A stretch of DNA of 64,000 nt, taken from Coprococcus phoceensis. Its GTDB lineage: Bacteria > Bacillota > Clostridia > Lachnospirales > Lachnospiraceae. This document shows positions 14,843-24,186 of this stretch, one piece after another. Within the stretch, counting starts at the first letter, position 1; each line of letters begins with the position of its first letter. The notes beneath the pieces are model-generated. The model saw only the letters and a list, made by a program, of their open reading frames with translations, made no database searches and had not been told where the DNA came from. The stretch lies in assembly GCF_900104635.1 (NCBI RefSeq), contig NZ_FNWC01000007.1, positions 124,001 to 188,000 of the forward strand. The letters are read 5' to 3'. Made by a program: the position numbers and the translations under genes.

Positions 14843-15733
14843 ATGAAAAAAGCATGGAACGAAAAATTCATGCAGGGAGTGTTCTTCATTGCCGCCTGTG
14901 CTTCGGTGCTGGCGGTAGCTCTCATTTGTGTATTTTTATTTGCAAATGGGATTCCTGCGATGAAAGAAATCGGATTTTTACAATTTTTAAGTGGTGAGCG
15001 TTGGAGACCTTCCAATGATATCTATGGAATCTTCCCGATGATTGTGGGAAGCATTTATGTGACTGCTGGAGCAATTCTTTTTGGAGTGCCGATTGGAATT
15101 TTGACATCGATATTCATGGCAAAATATTGCCCGAAGAAAATTTATCCGGTATTAAAAGGTGCGACAGAGCTTTTAGCGGGAATTCCATCTGTAGTATATG
15201 GATTTTTCGGACTGGTTGTGATGGTTCCGATGATTCGAGAACTTGGTATGACATTGAAGCGTGCGGGAATCGTAAAAACAGCAGGAGATGGAAACAGTAT
15301 GCTGACAGCATCTATCTTGCTTGGAATGATGATTTTGCCAACCATCATCGGTGTGACAGAATCTGCAATCAGAAGTGTTCCGAATCAGTATTATGAAGGA
15401 GCGCTTGCACTTGGAGCAACGCATGAAAGAAGTATTTTTGCGGTCGTTCTTCCGGCGGCAAAATCAGGCGTGGTAGCCGGAATCGTACTTGGAATCGGGC
15501 GTGCGATCGGAGAGACAATGGCTGTCATCATGGTTGCAGGAAATCAGGCGAGAATGCCGGTAAGTATTATGAAGGGTGTGCGTACAATGACTGCGAACAT
15601 TGTCATTGAGATGGGGTACGCAACCGGACTGCACAGAGAGGCATTGATTGCGACAGCAGTTGTACTGTTTGTATTTATCCTGATTATTAATCTTTCTGTA
15701 TCATTGTTAAATAGGAGGGGACACCGTGACTAG
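14843..15733 (+). CDS. pstC: phosphate ABC transporter permease PstC
   Basis: 296 residues, six predicted membrane helices and the binding-protein-dependent transport loop EGALALGATHERSIFAVVLPAAKSGVVAGIVLGIGRAIGET (about 180-220). Forms the membrane channel with PstA. PSVVYGFFGLVVM is the conserved PstC-type segment. Starts 19 bases after pstS and overlaps pstA by 8 bases. Confidence 0.95.
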   Translation: MKKAWNEKFMQGVFFIAACASVLAVALICVFLFANGIPAMKEIGFLQFLSGERWRPSNDIYGIFPMIVGSIYVTAGAILFGVPIGILTSIFMAKYCPKKIYPVLKGATELLAGIPSVVYGFFGLVVMVPMIRELGMTLKRAGIVKTAGDGNSMLTASILLGMMILPTIIGVTESAIRSVPNQYYEGALALGATHERSIFAVVLPAAKSGVVAGIVLGIGRAIGETMAVIMVAGNQARMPVSIMKGVRTMTANIVIEMGYATGLHREALIATAVVLFVFILIINLSVSLLNRRGHRD

Positions 15734-16598
15734 AAGTATAGGAGAAAAACTGCGTTCTTATAAAAGAACACCGGGATCATTTATTTTGATGCTCCTCGTG
15801 ATGCTCTCTGCAATCATAACATTTGCAGTGTTATTATTTTTAATTGCATATATTTTGATCAACGGAATCCCGCATATTAAGCCGGAATTGTTTGCGTTGA
15901 AATACACAAGTGAAAATGGATCGCTGTTCCCTGCTTTGATCAATACGATTATTATGACGGCGTTGTCTTTGATCATTGCAGTTCCGTTTGGAATTTTCTC
16001 TGCAATTTTTCTTGTGGAATATGCCAAACGAGGAAATAAATTTATCAATGTTATCCGTATTACGACGGAGACATTGTCTGGAATTCCATCGATTGTATAT
16101 GGACTTTTTGGAATGTTGTTTTTTGTTACAACATTAAAATGGGGGTACTCTTTGCTGGCGGGAGCGTTTACATTGTCGATCATGATTCTTCCGCTCATCA
16201 TGCGTACTACAGAAGAGGCATTAAAAGCAGTTCCCGACAGTTATCGGGAAGGAAGTTTTGGACTTGGAGCGGGTAAACTTCGAACAGTGTTTCGAATTGT
16301 GCTTCCATCGGCAGTGCCTGGAATTTTAGCAGGTGTTATTCTTGCGGTTGGAAGAATTGTCGGTGAGACGGCAGCATTGATTTATACAGCCGGAACAGTT
16401 GCAGATATCCCGGATGGAGTGATGGGATCAGGAAGAACGCTGGCGGTTCATATGTACAGTATGTCAAGAGAAGGGCTTCATATGGATCAGGCGTATGCAA
16501 CAGCAGTAGTACTGCTTGTACTTGTGATCGGAATTAACTGGCTGTCAGGATTTATAGCGAAAAAGATAACGAAAGGAAACGGAAATGGCGAAAATTAG
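15726..16598 (+). CDS. pstA: phosphate ABC transporter permease PstA
   Basis: 290 residues with six membrane helices, [16 protein letters not shown] and the EAA-type loop [45 protein letters not shown]. Partner of PstC. GTG start at 15726 has AGGAGGGG upstream and lies inside the pstC end; the stop overlaps pstB by 14 bases, indicating tight coupling. Confidence 0.95.
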   Translation: MTRSIGEKLRSYKRTPGSFILMLLVMLSAIITFAVLLFLIAYILINGIPHIKPELFALKYTSENGSLFPALINTIIMTALSLIIAVPFGIFSAIFLVEYAKRGNKFINVIRITTETLSGIPSIVYGLFGMLFFVTTLKWGYSLLAGAFTLSIMILPLIMRTTEEALKAVPDSYREGSFGLGAGKLRTVFRIVLPSAVPGILAGVILAVGRIVGETAALIYTAGTVADIPDGVMGSGRTLAVHMYSMSREGLHMDQAYATAVVLLVLVIGINWLSGFIAKKITKGNGNGEN

Positions 16599-17334
16599 TA
16601 TCAAAAATCTGGATCTTTATTACAGTGATTTTAAAGCACTGAAAAATGTGAATTTAGATATAGAGGCAAATAAAATTACGGCGTTTATCGGGCCGAGCGG
16701 ATGTGGAAAATCAACACTCTTAAAATCGTTGAACCGCATGAACGACCTTGTGGAAGGATGTAAGATTGAAGGGGAAATCTTACTGGACAATCAAAATATT
16801 TATAAAAGTATGGACGTAAATCTTTTGAGAAAACGTGTTGGAATGGTATTTCAGAAACCAAATCCGTTTCCGATGAGTATTTATGACAACATTGCATTTG
16901 GGCCGAGAACACATGGAATTCGCTCCAAAGCAAAACTGGATGATATTGTAGAAAAATCATTGCGAGATGCGGCAATCTGGGAGGAGACAAAGGATAGATT
17001 GAAAAAGAGCGCTCTTGGTATGTCTGGTGGACAGCAGCAGAGATTGTGTATTGCGCGTGCGCTGGCGGTACAACCGGAAGTGCTTTTGATGGACGAGCCT
17101 ACGTCGGCTCTTGACCCGATTTCTACCTCGAAGATAGAAGACCTTGCGATGGAATTGAAAAAAGATTATACTATTGTTATGGTTACACATAATATGCAGC
17201 AGGCTGTTCGTGTGTCTGATAATACTGCCTTTTTCCTTTTGGGAGAAGTGATTGAATATAATGAGACAGAGAAGTTGTTCTCAATTCCGTCGGATAAACG
17301 GACAGAAGATTATATTACAGGGAGGTTCGGATAG
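16585..17334 (+). CDS. pstB: phosphate ABC transporter ATPase PstB
   Basis: 249 residues. Walker [11 protein letters not shown]-loop [19 protein letters not shown] (the KPNPFP signature typical of PstB), signature [15 protein letters not shown], Walker [13 protein letters not shown] and the H-loop VTHNMQQA. Powers phosphate import through PstCA. Followed immediately by phoU. Confidence 0.97.
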   Translation: MAKISIKNLDLYYSDFKALKNVNLDIEANKITAFIGPSGCGKSTLLKSLNRMNDLVEGCKIEGEILLDNQNIYKSMDVNLLRKRVGMVFQKPNPFPMSIYDNIAFGPRTHGIRSKAKLDDIVEKSLRDAAIWEETKDRLKKSALGMSGGQQQRLCIARALAVQPEVLLMDEPTSALDPISTSKIEDLAMELKKDYTIVMVTHNMQQAVRVSDNTAFFLLGEVIEYNETEKLFSIPSDKRTEDYITGRFG

Positions 17335-17335
17335 T

Positions 17336-17992
17336 ATGAGAAATAAGTTTGACATGCAGTTAGAAAATTTAAGTGCCCAGTTAATTAATATGGGAAGTCT
17401 CTGCGAAAAAGCGATTGCAAATGTGGCAAAAGCAATTCAAAAAGGAGACTTAGAGCTTGCGAAACTTGTAATGAAAGAAGACGAAGAAATTGATCAGATG
17501 GAAAAAGACATTGAAAGATTGTGTTTGAAGCTTTTGCTGCAGCAGCAGCCTGTAGCCCGTGATCTGCGTCAGATTTCCGCAGCCTTAAAGATGATCACGG
17601 ATATGGAGCGTATCGGGGACCAGACTTCTGATATTGCAGATATTATTATCGGAGCAGGCATGTCTGAGGCAAGGGAGATTCCTGTTATCGGAAAGATGGC
17701 GGAAGCTACAAGTAAGATGGTGAATGACAGTGTCCTTGCATATGTGAATAAAGATTTGGAACTTGCGAGAAAAGTAATGCTTGCAGATGATGAGGTAGAT
17801 AAATTGTTTGACCAGACAAAGCAAAAGCTGGTAAAATTAATTGCTGAGGATCATGGAAATCAGGGAGAAAAGGCAATCGATCTGATTATGATCACAAAAT
17901 ATTTGGAGCGTATCGGAGACCATGCGACAAATATTGCGGAATGGGTAGAATTTTCTATCACAGGTGTACACAAAGGAATGACAACTGTATAG
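17336..17992 (+). CDS. phoU: phosphate regulator PhoU
   Basis: 218 residues, two three-helix PhoU repeats with the metal-binding E/D-rich motifs (ALKMITDMERIGDQTSDIADI near 85-105 and ITKYLERIGDHATNIAEWVEF near 185-205). It couples Pst transport state to the PhoR kinase and damps uptake. ATG at 17336 has GGGAGG upstream and follows the pstB stop by 1 base; the frame is open further upstream inside pstB but that part is not PhoU-like. Confidence 0.96.
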   Translation: MRNKFDMQLENLSAQLINMGSLCEKAIANVAKAIQKGDLELAKLVMKEDEEIDQMEKDIERLCLKLLLQQQPVARDLRQISAALKMITDMERIGDQTSDIADIIIGAGMSEAREIPVIGKMAEATSKMVNDSVLAYVNKDLELARKVMLADDEVDKLFDQTKQKLVKLIAEDHGNQGEKAIDLIMITKYLERIGDHATNIAEWVEFSITGVHKGMTTV

Positions 17993-18016
17993 GAAAAGAT
18001 AAAGGAGAATCAAGGG

Positions 18017-18697
18017 ATGATATATTGTGTAGAAGACGATGGAAATATTCGGGAACTGGTAGTATACACATTGAACACGACGGGGATGGAAGCCCGTGGG
18101 TTTGAAGATGGAAAATCCTTTATGGAAGCTTTGGCGTTTGAGACGCCAGAGCTTATTTTGCTTGATATCATGCTTCCGGGTGAAGATGGACTATCATTGT
18201 TAAAGAAACTTAAGAATTCGGCAAAGACAAAGGAAATACCGGTCATTATGGTGACAGCAAAAGGGGCAGAGTACGACAAAGTAGTAGGGCTTGATGGCGG
18301 AGCGGATGACTATGTGACAAAACCGTTTGGAATGATGGAGTTGGTATCGCGGATCAAGGCAGTACTTCGAAGAACCAAAAAAGAGAAGGAAGAGGGACAG
18401 TATTCGGTCGGCAATCTTTCCATGGATTTGAAAAAGCATGTAGTGTTTGTCGATGGAAAACAGGTGACTCTTACGTTGAAAGAATTTGAATTGCTCGGTC
18501 GCCTTGTGCAGAACCACAATATTGTGTTGACAAGAGATCGTTTATTAGAGGAAGTATGGGGATATGATTTTGACGGAGAGACACGTACAGTGGATGTTCA
18601 TGTGCGGACACTCAGACAGAAACTAGGAAGCGCCGGTGATATGATTCAGACTGTGCGGGGAGTCGGCTACAGGTTAGGAGAGATCAATGAGAGTTAA
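18017..18697 (+). CDS. phoB: PhoB/PhoP-type response regulator
   Basis: 226 residues: receiver domain about 1-118 with acidic pair EDD at 6-8, phosphorylation site D50 in LLLDIMLPG, T in MVTAKG and K in VTKPF; OmpR-type winged helix about 128-224 (LTLKEFELLGRLVQNHNIVLTRDRLLEEVWGY, RTVDVHVRTLRQK). Place after phoU and before a PhoR-like kinase, with Pho-box-like repeats ahead of pstS, indicates control of the phosphate regulon. The N-terminus is short (MIYCVEDD). Confidence 0.9.
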   Translation: MIYCVEDDGNIRELVVYTLNTTGMEARGFEDGKSFMEALAFETPELILLDIMLPGEDGLSLLKKLKNSAKTKEIPVIMVTAKGAEYDKVVGLDGGADDYVTKPFGMMELVSRIKAVLRRTKKEKEEGQYSVGNLSMDLKKHVVFVDGKQVTLTLKEFELLGRLVQNHNIVLTRDRLLEEVWGYDFDGETRTVDVHVRTLRQKLGSAGDMIQTVRGVGYRLGEINES

Positions 18698-20018
18698 AAT
18701 ACAAAAAAGTATGCTTTTAGTACTTTGCATTACACTTCTTACAACCTTTTCGCTTTTGATTGCGGCTACATATTTTCAGTCTCTGAATAATATGAAAGCA
18801 GAGCTAAAGCAGGAGGCCGTATATATTCAGACGGCAATCAATATATCCGGGACAAAGTATCTGGAAGATATGGATGCGGCACAGGTGAAGACGAGGCTGA
18901 CAGTGATTGATGAGAATGGTACTGTTTTATATGATTCAAAAGAAGATGATTTTACATTTGAAAATCACAAAGAGCGAAAAGAAGTCAAGGATGCATTTGC
19001 GAACGGTTGGGGGGAAGATTTGAGAAAGTCGAATACCTTAGGAGAGCAGACATATTACTATGCACTAACCTTGAATGATGGAAATATCCTGAGAGTTGCA
19101 AAAACAGTAGATAATGTGCAGCCGGCAATTATGGATATGCTGCCTTATATGGCGGTGATTGCGGTTGGAATGTTTTGCTTTGCCTATTTTCTTGCAAAAT
19201 GGCAGACGTCGAGATTGATACGCCCGATTAATAATCTGAATTTGGAAGAACCGCTTGAGAACAATGTATATGAAGAATTTAAACCCTTGTTGTTAAGCAT
19301 TGACAAACAGAACAAAGAAAAAGAGGCTGTGGCAAACATGCGAAAGGAATTTTCCGCAAATGTTTCTCATGAATTGAAGACACCGCTTACTTCTATTTCC
19401 GGATATGCTGAGATTATGAAGAGCGGACTTGTGAAACCGGATGATATGATTGGATTTTCTGAGCGGATTTATAATGAGGCAAGTCGTCTGATTACCTTGA
19501 TTGAAGATATTATTAAGTTGTCTAAGTTGGATGAGGGAAATGTTGAAATTGAGCAGGAGGATGTGGATTTATTCGGATTGGCGCGGGAAATTTGCAGCAG
19601 ACTGGCACCGCAGGCAGAGAAGAAGAAAGTGCATCTGGAAGTGATTGGAGAAACTGTGATTTATCATGGTGTAAAAAGAATTTTGGATGAGATGATCTAC
19701 AACGTCTGTGAAAATGCGATCAAGTATAATGTGTCAGGCGGTGAAGTGAAAATCTGGGTGGGCAATACACTCAAAGGACCGAAAGTGATTGTTCAGGATA
19801 CCGGGATTGGAATACCGGAAGACCAGAAAGAACGTATTTTCGAGCGCTTTTACCGTGTGGATAAAAGTCATTCAAAAGAGACCGGAGGAACCGGTCTCGG
19901 ACTTTCGATTGTGAAGCACGGTGCGATTTTGCACAATGCAGAGATTACAGTGAACAGTAAAGTTGGAGAAGGAACAAGAATGGAGATTTTGTTTGAAAAG
20001 GATAAATCTTCAGACTAG
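18687..20018 (+). CDS. phoR: PhoR-type sensor histidine kinase
   Basis: 443 residues. Membrane helices at about 8-28 and 152-172 enclose an extracellular domain of about 120 residues (single Cache/PAS-like), as in PhoR of Firmicutes. H-box EFSANVSHELKTPLTS (His about 229), N-box VCENAIKYN, G1 QDTGIGIP, F-box ERFYRVDKSHSKETGGTGLGLSI. Autophosphorylates and signals to the upstream regulator, with which it overlaps by 11 bases. A dyad (CAGACT/AGTCTG, about 20010-20033) covers its stop codon. Confidence 0.9.
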   Translation: MRVKIQKSMLLVLCITLLTTFSLLIAATYFQSLNNMKAELKQEAVYIQTAINISGTKYLEDMDAAQVKTRLTVIDENGTVLYDSKEDDFTFENHKERKEVKDAFANGWGEDLRKSNTLGEQTYYYALTLNDGNILRVAKTVDNVQPAIMDMLPYMAVIAVGMFCFAYFLAKWQTSRLIRPINNLNLEEPLENNVYEEFKPLLLSIDKQNKEKEAVANMRKEFSANVSHELKTPLTSISGYAEIMKSGLVKPDDMIGFSERIYNEASRLITLIEDIIKLSKLDEGNVEIEQEDVDLFGLAREICSRLAPQAEKKKVHLEVIGETVIYHGVKRILDEMIYNVCENAIKYNVSGGEVKIWVGNTLKGPKVIVQDTGIGIPEDQKERIFERFYRVDKSHSKETGGTGLGLSIVKHGAILHNAEITVNSKVGEGTRMEILFEKDKSSD

Positions 20019-20036
20019 CAGGAGGAAGTCTGAGAT

Positions 20037-20972
20037 CTATAGTGGATACCAAACTCCATCGATTCCAATTGCATCTATCTGCGTCCAATCGCAGCGGTTC
20101 GAGAAGCCATAAATCCAACGGAATCCTTCAAAGGAATCATCTTGAACTGCCTCACGACTGGAATGATTTATTCCAACTTTCTTTTCTGTTGATGATTTTC
20201 CTGTCAAAACGTCTTCTTTACCATTCTTATAGCGGAAAGTAATCTGGACGTCCCCGGGATCTTCAGGAAAATTGGTATCTGTATCTCCTTCTGCCCATAT
20301 TGTGATTCCAAGTGGAGAGTATTCTAATTTTGTATACATTTCAGATTTTCCTAAAGCTATAGATTTTGGTTCTATCGTCTTTTTTAGTGAAACGGTGAGA
20401 TATTGTGTGGATTTTGGAATGTTGATACGGATATTCTCCTGTTCCCCGTTTATGTCCAGCCAGTAATAAGCTTCTTTTTCATTTGACAGATCAGTATAAT
20501 AACACATGCTTGCCGCTTTTGAGGCAACCGGACCTGGCAGCTGCTTCAGTTCTTTTTCTGCTTCTTTTGTCAGTGCTTCCAGTTTTATCAGTATACGTCC
20601 GATATTACCATCATATGCCATGTCTACAAGGGAGAGAGAATAATCATCTGTCGAAATTTTTTGGTCTGAAGTAAGGACTTCTTTTTCGTTTAGACCAAAC
20701 ATTTTTTTTATAGACCATCCAAGTTCCTCAGATGCCACCGCATATGCACCGCCACCCAATATTGCTGCCAAGACGAAACCAGCCGCCAGTCGTTTCATAG
20801 TCCGTAAAAATCGAACCTGCTTTTGCTGCTTCATATTCTGGTGAACTTTTTTGAGTGTCATATTTCGAATTTTCTCTTCGTCACAGTTGACAGAATCAGA
20901 CTTTATGTCTGTAAGCAATACATCTTTTGAATCCAAATGTCCAAATAATTCATACAGATTTACTTTTTTCAT
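20037..20972 (-). CDS. DUF4179 membrane protein, probable anti-sigma factor
   Basis: 311 residues. Cytoplasmic N-terminus of about 60 residues, one membrane helix (about 64-84, LAAGFVLAAILGGGAYAVAS), then an extracytoplasmic beta-rich domain (DUF4179 type) with SLSLVDMAYDGNIGRILIKLEAL. It is encoded 23 bases into the end of an ECF sigma gene, the classical sigma/anti-sigma arrangement. It would hold the sigma factor at the membrane until an envelope signal arrives. The signal is unknown. Confidence 0.75.
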   Translation of the reverse strand: MKKVNLYELFGHLDSKDVLLTDIKSDSVNCDEEKIRNMTLKKVHQNMKQQKQVRFLRTMKRLAAGFVLAAILGGGAYAVASEELGWSIKKMFGLNEKEVLTSDQKISTDDYSLSLVDMAYDGNIGRILIKLEALTKEAEKELKQLPGPVASKAASMCYYTDLSNEKEAYYWLDINGEQENIRINIPKSTQYLTVSLKKTIEPKSIALGKSEMYTKLEYSPLGITIWAEGDTDTNFPEDPGDVQITFRYKNGKEDVLTGKSSTEKKVGINHSSREAVQDDSFEGFRWIYGFSNRCDWTQIDAIGIDGVWYPL

Positions 20973-21489
20973 GAGTCACTCCTCCTTCTTTGAATTTTGT
21001 GATTAGTTTATCGCGCCCTCGGTATAATTTGGATTTCACAGTAGATATGGGTAACTGCATTGTATTGGCGATTTCATTCAGTTTAAATCCGTAAAAATAA
21101 TATGCCAACATCAGATGTTGTTCAACGGCATTAAGCTCATTTAGCAGTTCCCGAATTTTTTCGATTTGTTCTTTTTCACCGAAATATTCATCCACACAGA
21201 TAAAATCCAATACACTCTCTTCTTCAAGAACAATCTGTTTATGTTTTTCTCGTAAGCGGTTTCGTGTTTGATTTCTGGCAATCTGTGCTAAATATGGTTT
21301 CAAAGTATTGTGATTTTCAAATGACTGCTGTGATTTCCATAAGGAAAAAAATACGTCAGAAACAATTTCTTCCATATCTTCCTTTTCTAAACAGTCACAG
21401 GAAATCCCTTTTACAATCGTATAAACATATCCGGTATATTGTTTCATAAGGTTTTCCAATGTTTTTTCATCCAATACCAGTTTTTTCAT
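20950..21489 (-). CDS. ECF-type RNA polymerase sigma factor
   Basis: 179 residues. Sigma-70 region 2 (YVYTIVKGISCDCLEKEDMEEIVSDVFFSLWKS, about 17-50) and region 4 (LNELNAVEQHLMLAYYFYGFKLNEIANTMQLPISTVKSKLYRGRDKLI, about 115-165). No region 3, as in the ECF group. Cotranscribed with the DUF4179 protein, which would act as its anti-sigma factor. A/T-rich DNA with AAGGGGGG precedes the start. Confidence 0.88.
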   Translation of the reverse strand: MKKLVLDEKTLENLMKQYTGYVYTIVKGISCDCLEKEDMEEIVSDVFFSLWKSQQSFENHNTLKPYLAQIARNQTRNRLREKHKQIVLEEESVLDFICVDEYFGEKEQIEKIRELLNELNAVEQHLMLAYYFYGFKLNEIANTMQLPISTVKSKLYRGRDKLITKFKEGGVTHEKSKSV

Positions 21490-21587
21490 CTTATTGAAAT
21501 CCCCCCTTTCACTTACCTATACACAAAATCAAAGGAAAAAGTTTCATTAAAAAAGAAATATTTTTAATAAATTTGTTGGAATATACA

Positions 21588-21635
21588 AAAAATCCGAGGA
21601 GAATTCACGTGTTAGAGGATTCTCTTCGGATTTTT
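21588..21635 (-). terminator. terminator of the rubredoxin gene
   Basis: An 18-19 bp imperfect stem (arms 21588-21606 and 21617-21635) with A and T runs on its flanks follows the rubredoxin stop and could act in both directions. Confidence 0.75.
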
Positions 21636-21655
21636 GAAAATAAAGTCAAAAGTAA

Positions 21656-21814
21656 TTATGCTTCTACAAATACTTCTTTACCCATTCCGCAGATTGGACA
21701 TACCCAATCTTCCGGGATATCTTCAAAAGCTGTTCCAGGAGCGATTCCATTATCTGGATCACCAACTTCTGGATCGTATTCATAGCCACATGGTTCGCAA
21801 ATATATTTCTTCAT
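21656..21814 (-). CDS. rubredoxin
   Basis: 52 residues, a complete rubredoxin. Starts [19 protein letters not shown] and ends with [17 protein letters not shown]: the two C-x2-C-G knuckles that bind one iron, the conserved tyrosine after the first knuckle, the [12 protein letters not shown] core. It carries single electrons, in anaerobes often to rubrerythrin-type peroxide reductases or similar. AAGGAGG precedes the ATG. It is a monocistronic gene between its terminator and a divergent deacetylase gene. Confidence 0.96.
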   Translation of the reverse strand: MKKYICEPCGYEYDPEVGDPDNGIAPGTAFEDIPEDWVCPICGMGKEVFVEA

Positions 21815-22006
21815 AGTAATACCTCCTTATAAATAACATGATAGATCAGTTACTATCATAATCTTTTTGACAAAATTTATTCTAGCAGAATTTTTGATAA
21901 ATGTCTAGATAAAAATAGTAATCTTTCCTATTTTGTGCAATTTGCATAGATGTTATGTCTGAAAAGTTTGTGCATATATTAATAAAAAGAGAGAGTGGGT
22001 GTTTGG

Positions 22007-22756
22007 ATGAAGAGAAAAATTCTGATGTCTGTATTGGTTTGCTTGTTTATTTTAGGAACGTGTATGGGTGCGGTGAGAGAAATATCTGTAAGCAACACAG
22101 TCAACGGCAGAGAATTGCCGATTTATTCTGTGGAGACAGAAGCAAAGCAGGTGGCGCTTTCCTTTGATGCAACATGGGGAAATGAATATATGAAGCAGAT
22201 TTTGGATGTGCTGGATAAATATGATGTGAAGGCAACGTTTTTTCTTACAGGAAACTGGGTAGGGAAATATCCGGAAGATGTAAAACAGATTCAGCTTGCA
22301 AGGCACGATATCGGAAATCATAGTGAGAATCACAAAGCGATGAGCCAGCTCTCAAAGGAAGCTTGCAAAGAAGAGATTGTATCTGTACACGAAAAAGTAA
22401 AAGCTTTGACGGGGATGGAGATGAAATTGTTTCGAGTTCCTTATGGAGATTATGATGATCAAGTGATCAGGACAGCAAAAGCTTGTGGATACGAAGTGAT
22501 ACAGTGGTCGATTGATTCTCAGGATTGGAAGGATTATGGGAAGGAAAGCATTGTAAAAACTATTTTAAAAAATAAAGAATTAAAAAGTGGGGCGATTATT
22601 TTGATGCATAGTGGAGCAAAATATACAAAAGATGCTTTGGAATCTGTGATTTTGGGGCTTCGAGAACAAGGATATGAATTGGTTCCGGTGTCAGAACTAA
22701 TTTATAAAGAAAATTATCATTTGGATGTGACCGGAAGACAGATAAAAAATAAATGA
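22007..22756 (+). CDS. secreted polysaccharide deacetylase (NodB homology, PdaB-like)
   Basis: 249 residues. N-terminal signal or membrane helix (ILMSVLVCLFILGTCMGAV), then a CE4 domain: motif 1 SFDATWGNEY (catalytic base D), motif 2 HDIGNHSENH (metal-binding H-x3-H type), motif 3 RVPYGDYDD, motif 4 QWSIDSQDW and motif 5 ILMHSGA. Motif 1 has TW in place of the usual TFDDG metal-site Asp, which is the form known from PdaB-type sporulation deacetylases. Probable action on peptidoglycan or a related N-acetylated glycan. GTG at 21995 is an alternative start. Confidence 0.88.
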   Translation: MKRKILMSVLVCLFILGTCMGAVREISVSNTVNGRELPIYSVETEAKQVALSFDATWGNEYMKQILDVLDKYDVKATFFLTGNWVGKYPEDVKQIQLARHDIGNHSENHKAMSQLSKEACKEEIVSVHEKVKALTGMEMKLFRVPYGDYDDQVIRTAKACGYEVIQWSIDSQDWKDYGKESIVKTILKNKELKSGAIILMHSGAKYTKDALESVILGLREQGYELVPVSELIYKENYHLDVTGRQIKNK

Positions 22757-22790
22757 GAAATTAAGACTGATAAAATCATTTTAGAAGTAA

Positions 22791-22819
22791 TTGACAAACG
22801 TAAAGCAGGTCGATATAAT
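22791..22819 (+). promoter_or_regulatory. consensus promoter of glnA
   Basis: TTGACA at 22791-22796, 17 bases, TATAAT at 22814-22819: a perfect match to the housekeeping consensus. Transcription would begin near 22825. Confidence 0.9.
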
Positions 22820-22831
22820 TATAAGAAACAA

Positions 22832-22868
22832 GGGCGTTTTCCGTGGAGTGAGAACGTCCATTTTTATT
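22832..22868 (+). terminator. leader terminator of glnA (antitermination site)
   Basis: A 10 bp stem (22832-22841 with 22850-22859) with loop CGTGGAGT is followed by ATTTTTATTT, an intrinsic terminator between the promoter and the glnA start at 22890. Because the transcript would stop about 40 bases after initiation, expression needs antitermination. The gene after glnA encodes an ANTAR protein, the family that does this by binding leader RNA. Confidence 0.75.
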
Positions 22869-22889
22869 TCAGGATTTGGAGGGATATCA

Positions 22890-24143
22890 GTGAGAAACTA
22901 TACAAAAAGAGACATATACAGACTTGTAGAAGAAGAGGATGTGGGCTTTATCCGGCTTCAATTTACAGATATATATGGAATGATGAAAAATATAGCAATC
23001 ACGACAAACCAGCTGGAAAAAGCGCTGGATAACCGATGTGTGTTTGACGGTTCTTCCATCGAGGGATTTGCAAAGGATGAGGACTCGGATATGTATCTGT
23101 ATCCGGATTTGAATACATTTGAGATTTTTCCGTGGAGACCACAGCAGGGAAAGGTTGCGAGACTCATTTGTGATGTGTATCGTCAGGACGGAACCCCTTT
23201 TGAGAATGATCCGCGGCATATTCTAAAAAAGACGGTTGAGAAAGCAAAAGCTATGGGATATCAACTACAAGTAAGCCCGAAGTGTGAGTTCTTTTTGTTC
23301 CATACAGATGATCATGGACTCCCGACAACCGTATCCCATGAAAATGCAGGATATTTTGATTTGGGACCTTTGGATTTCGGGGAGAATGCAAGACGTGACA
23401 TGGTCCTGACATTGGAGGATATGGGGTTTGAGATCGAGACTTCTCATCATGAAGCGGCTGCGGCACAACATGAGATTGATTTCCGATATGATGAGACATT
23501 GGCTGCCGCCGATAAGATGATGACATTTAAACTTGTGGTAAAAACGATTGCAAAACGGCACGGACTGCATGCAACATTTATGCCGAAACCAAAATCAGGA
23601 GAAAATGGTTCGGGTATGCATCTGAATATGTCCTTGACAAAAGACGGAGTGAATCTGTTCGCCGATGAGAATGGTGAGAATGGACTGAGTCAGGAAGCAA
23701 GTTATTTCATCGGAGGAATTATGGCGCATATTCAGGCGATTACACTGATCACCAATCCGATTGTAAATTCTTATAAAAGACTCGTGACAAGAAGAAAACC
23801 GGTATTTCGGATTCCGGCAGAGCGCGGGGAGAAAACGAGAGTTGAGTTTCGAAGTCCAGATCCATCTGCCAATCCATATCTCGCATTTGCAGTGTGCCTT
23901 GCGGCTGGATTAGAAGGAATTGAAAAGAAGATCCTTCCGCCGGAACACATGGAAAAATATAATGAGTTACTTCCGGGAAGTCTCCTGGAAGCAGTCAGAG
24001 CTTTTGAAGAGGATACATTTGTTCAGAATGTTTTGGGAGAAGATTTATCAGCCAAATATGTTATGGCAAAGAAAAATGAATACCAGCAGTTCCGAGAGTA
24101 TGTGACAGGCTGGGAACTGGAAAAATATTTGCACAAGATTTGA
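22890..24143 (+). CDS. glnA: glutamine synthetase, class I, shortened variant
   Basis: 417 residues from a GTG at 22890 (TTTGGAGGG upstream). ATP-dependent synthesis of glutamine from glutamate and ammonia. Present: DGSSIEGF, the metal-site glutamates in KCEFFLF, SHHEAAAAQHEIDF and NGSGMH, KRLV, and FRIPAERGEKTRVEFRSPDPSANPYLA. Missing compared with Bacillus and enterobacterial enzymes: about 13 residues after KRLV that carry the active-site flap (G-x-E-A-P) plus AWSA, and about a dozen residues of the I-Y-M-S-x-E-E loop near the C-terminus. Both are in-frame absences in otherwise well-conserved sequence, hence a variant and not a frameshift. Confidence 0.9.
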   Translation: MRNYTKRDIYRLVEEEDVGFIRLQFTDIYGMMKNIAITTNQLEKALDNRCVFDGSSIEGFAKDEDSDMYLYPDLNTFEIFPWRPQQGKVARLICDVYRQDGTPFENDPRHILKKTVEKAKAMGYQLQVSPKCEFFLFHTDDHGLPTTVSHENAGYFDLGPLDFGENARRDMVLTLEDMGFEIETSHHEAAAAQHEIDFRYDETLAAADKMMTFKLVVKTIAKRHGLHATFMPKPKSGENGSGMHLNMSLTKDGVNLFADENGENGLSQEASYFIGGIMAHIQAITLITNPIVNSYKRLVTRRKPVFRIPAERGEKTRVEFRSPDPSANPYLAFAVCLAAGLEGIEKKILPPEHMEKYNELLPGSLLEAVRAFEEDTFVQNVLGEDLSAKYVMAKKNEYQQFREYVTGWELEKYLHKI

Positions 24144-24186
24144 GTCTTTCTGTAATGAATAACCCGTTGAGCCGAAGGAGGTAAGT

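Noticed and set aside
17252..17335. Longer PhoU start inside pstB
   Set aside because: The added residues lie within PstB and do not resemble PhoU; GGGAGG precedes the ATG at 17336.
20008..20033. Terminator over the phoR stop codon
   Set aside because: A short dyad (CAGACT/AGTCTG) exists but has no T run, so it is mentioned with phoR and not called as a terminator.
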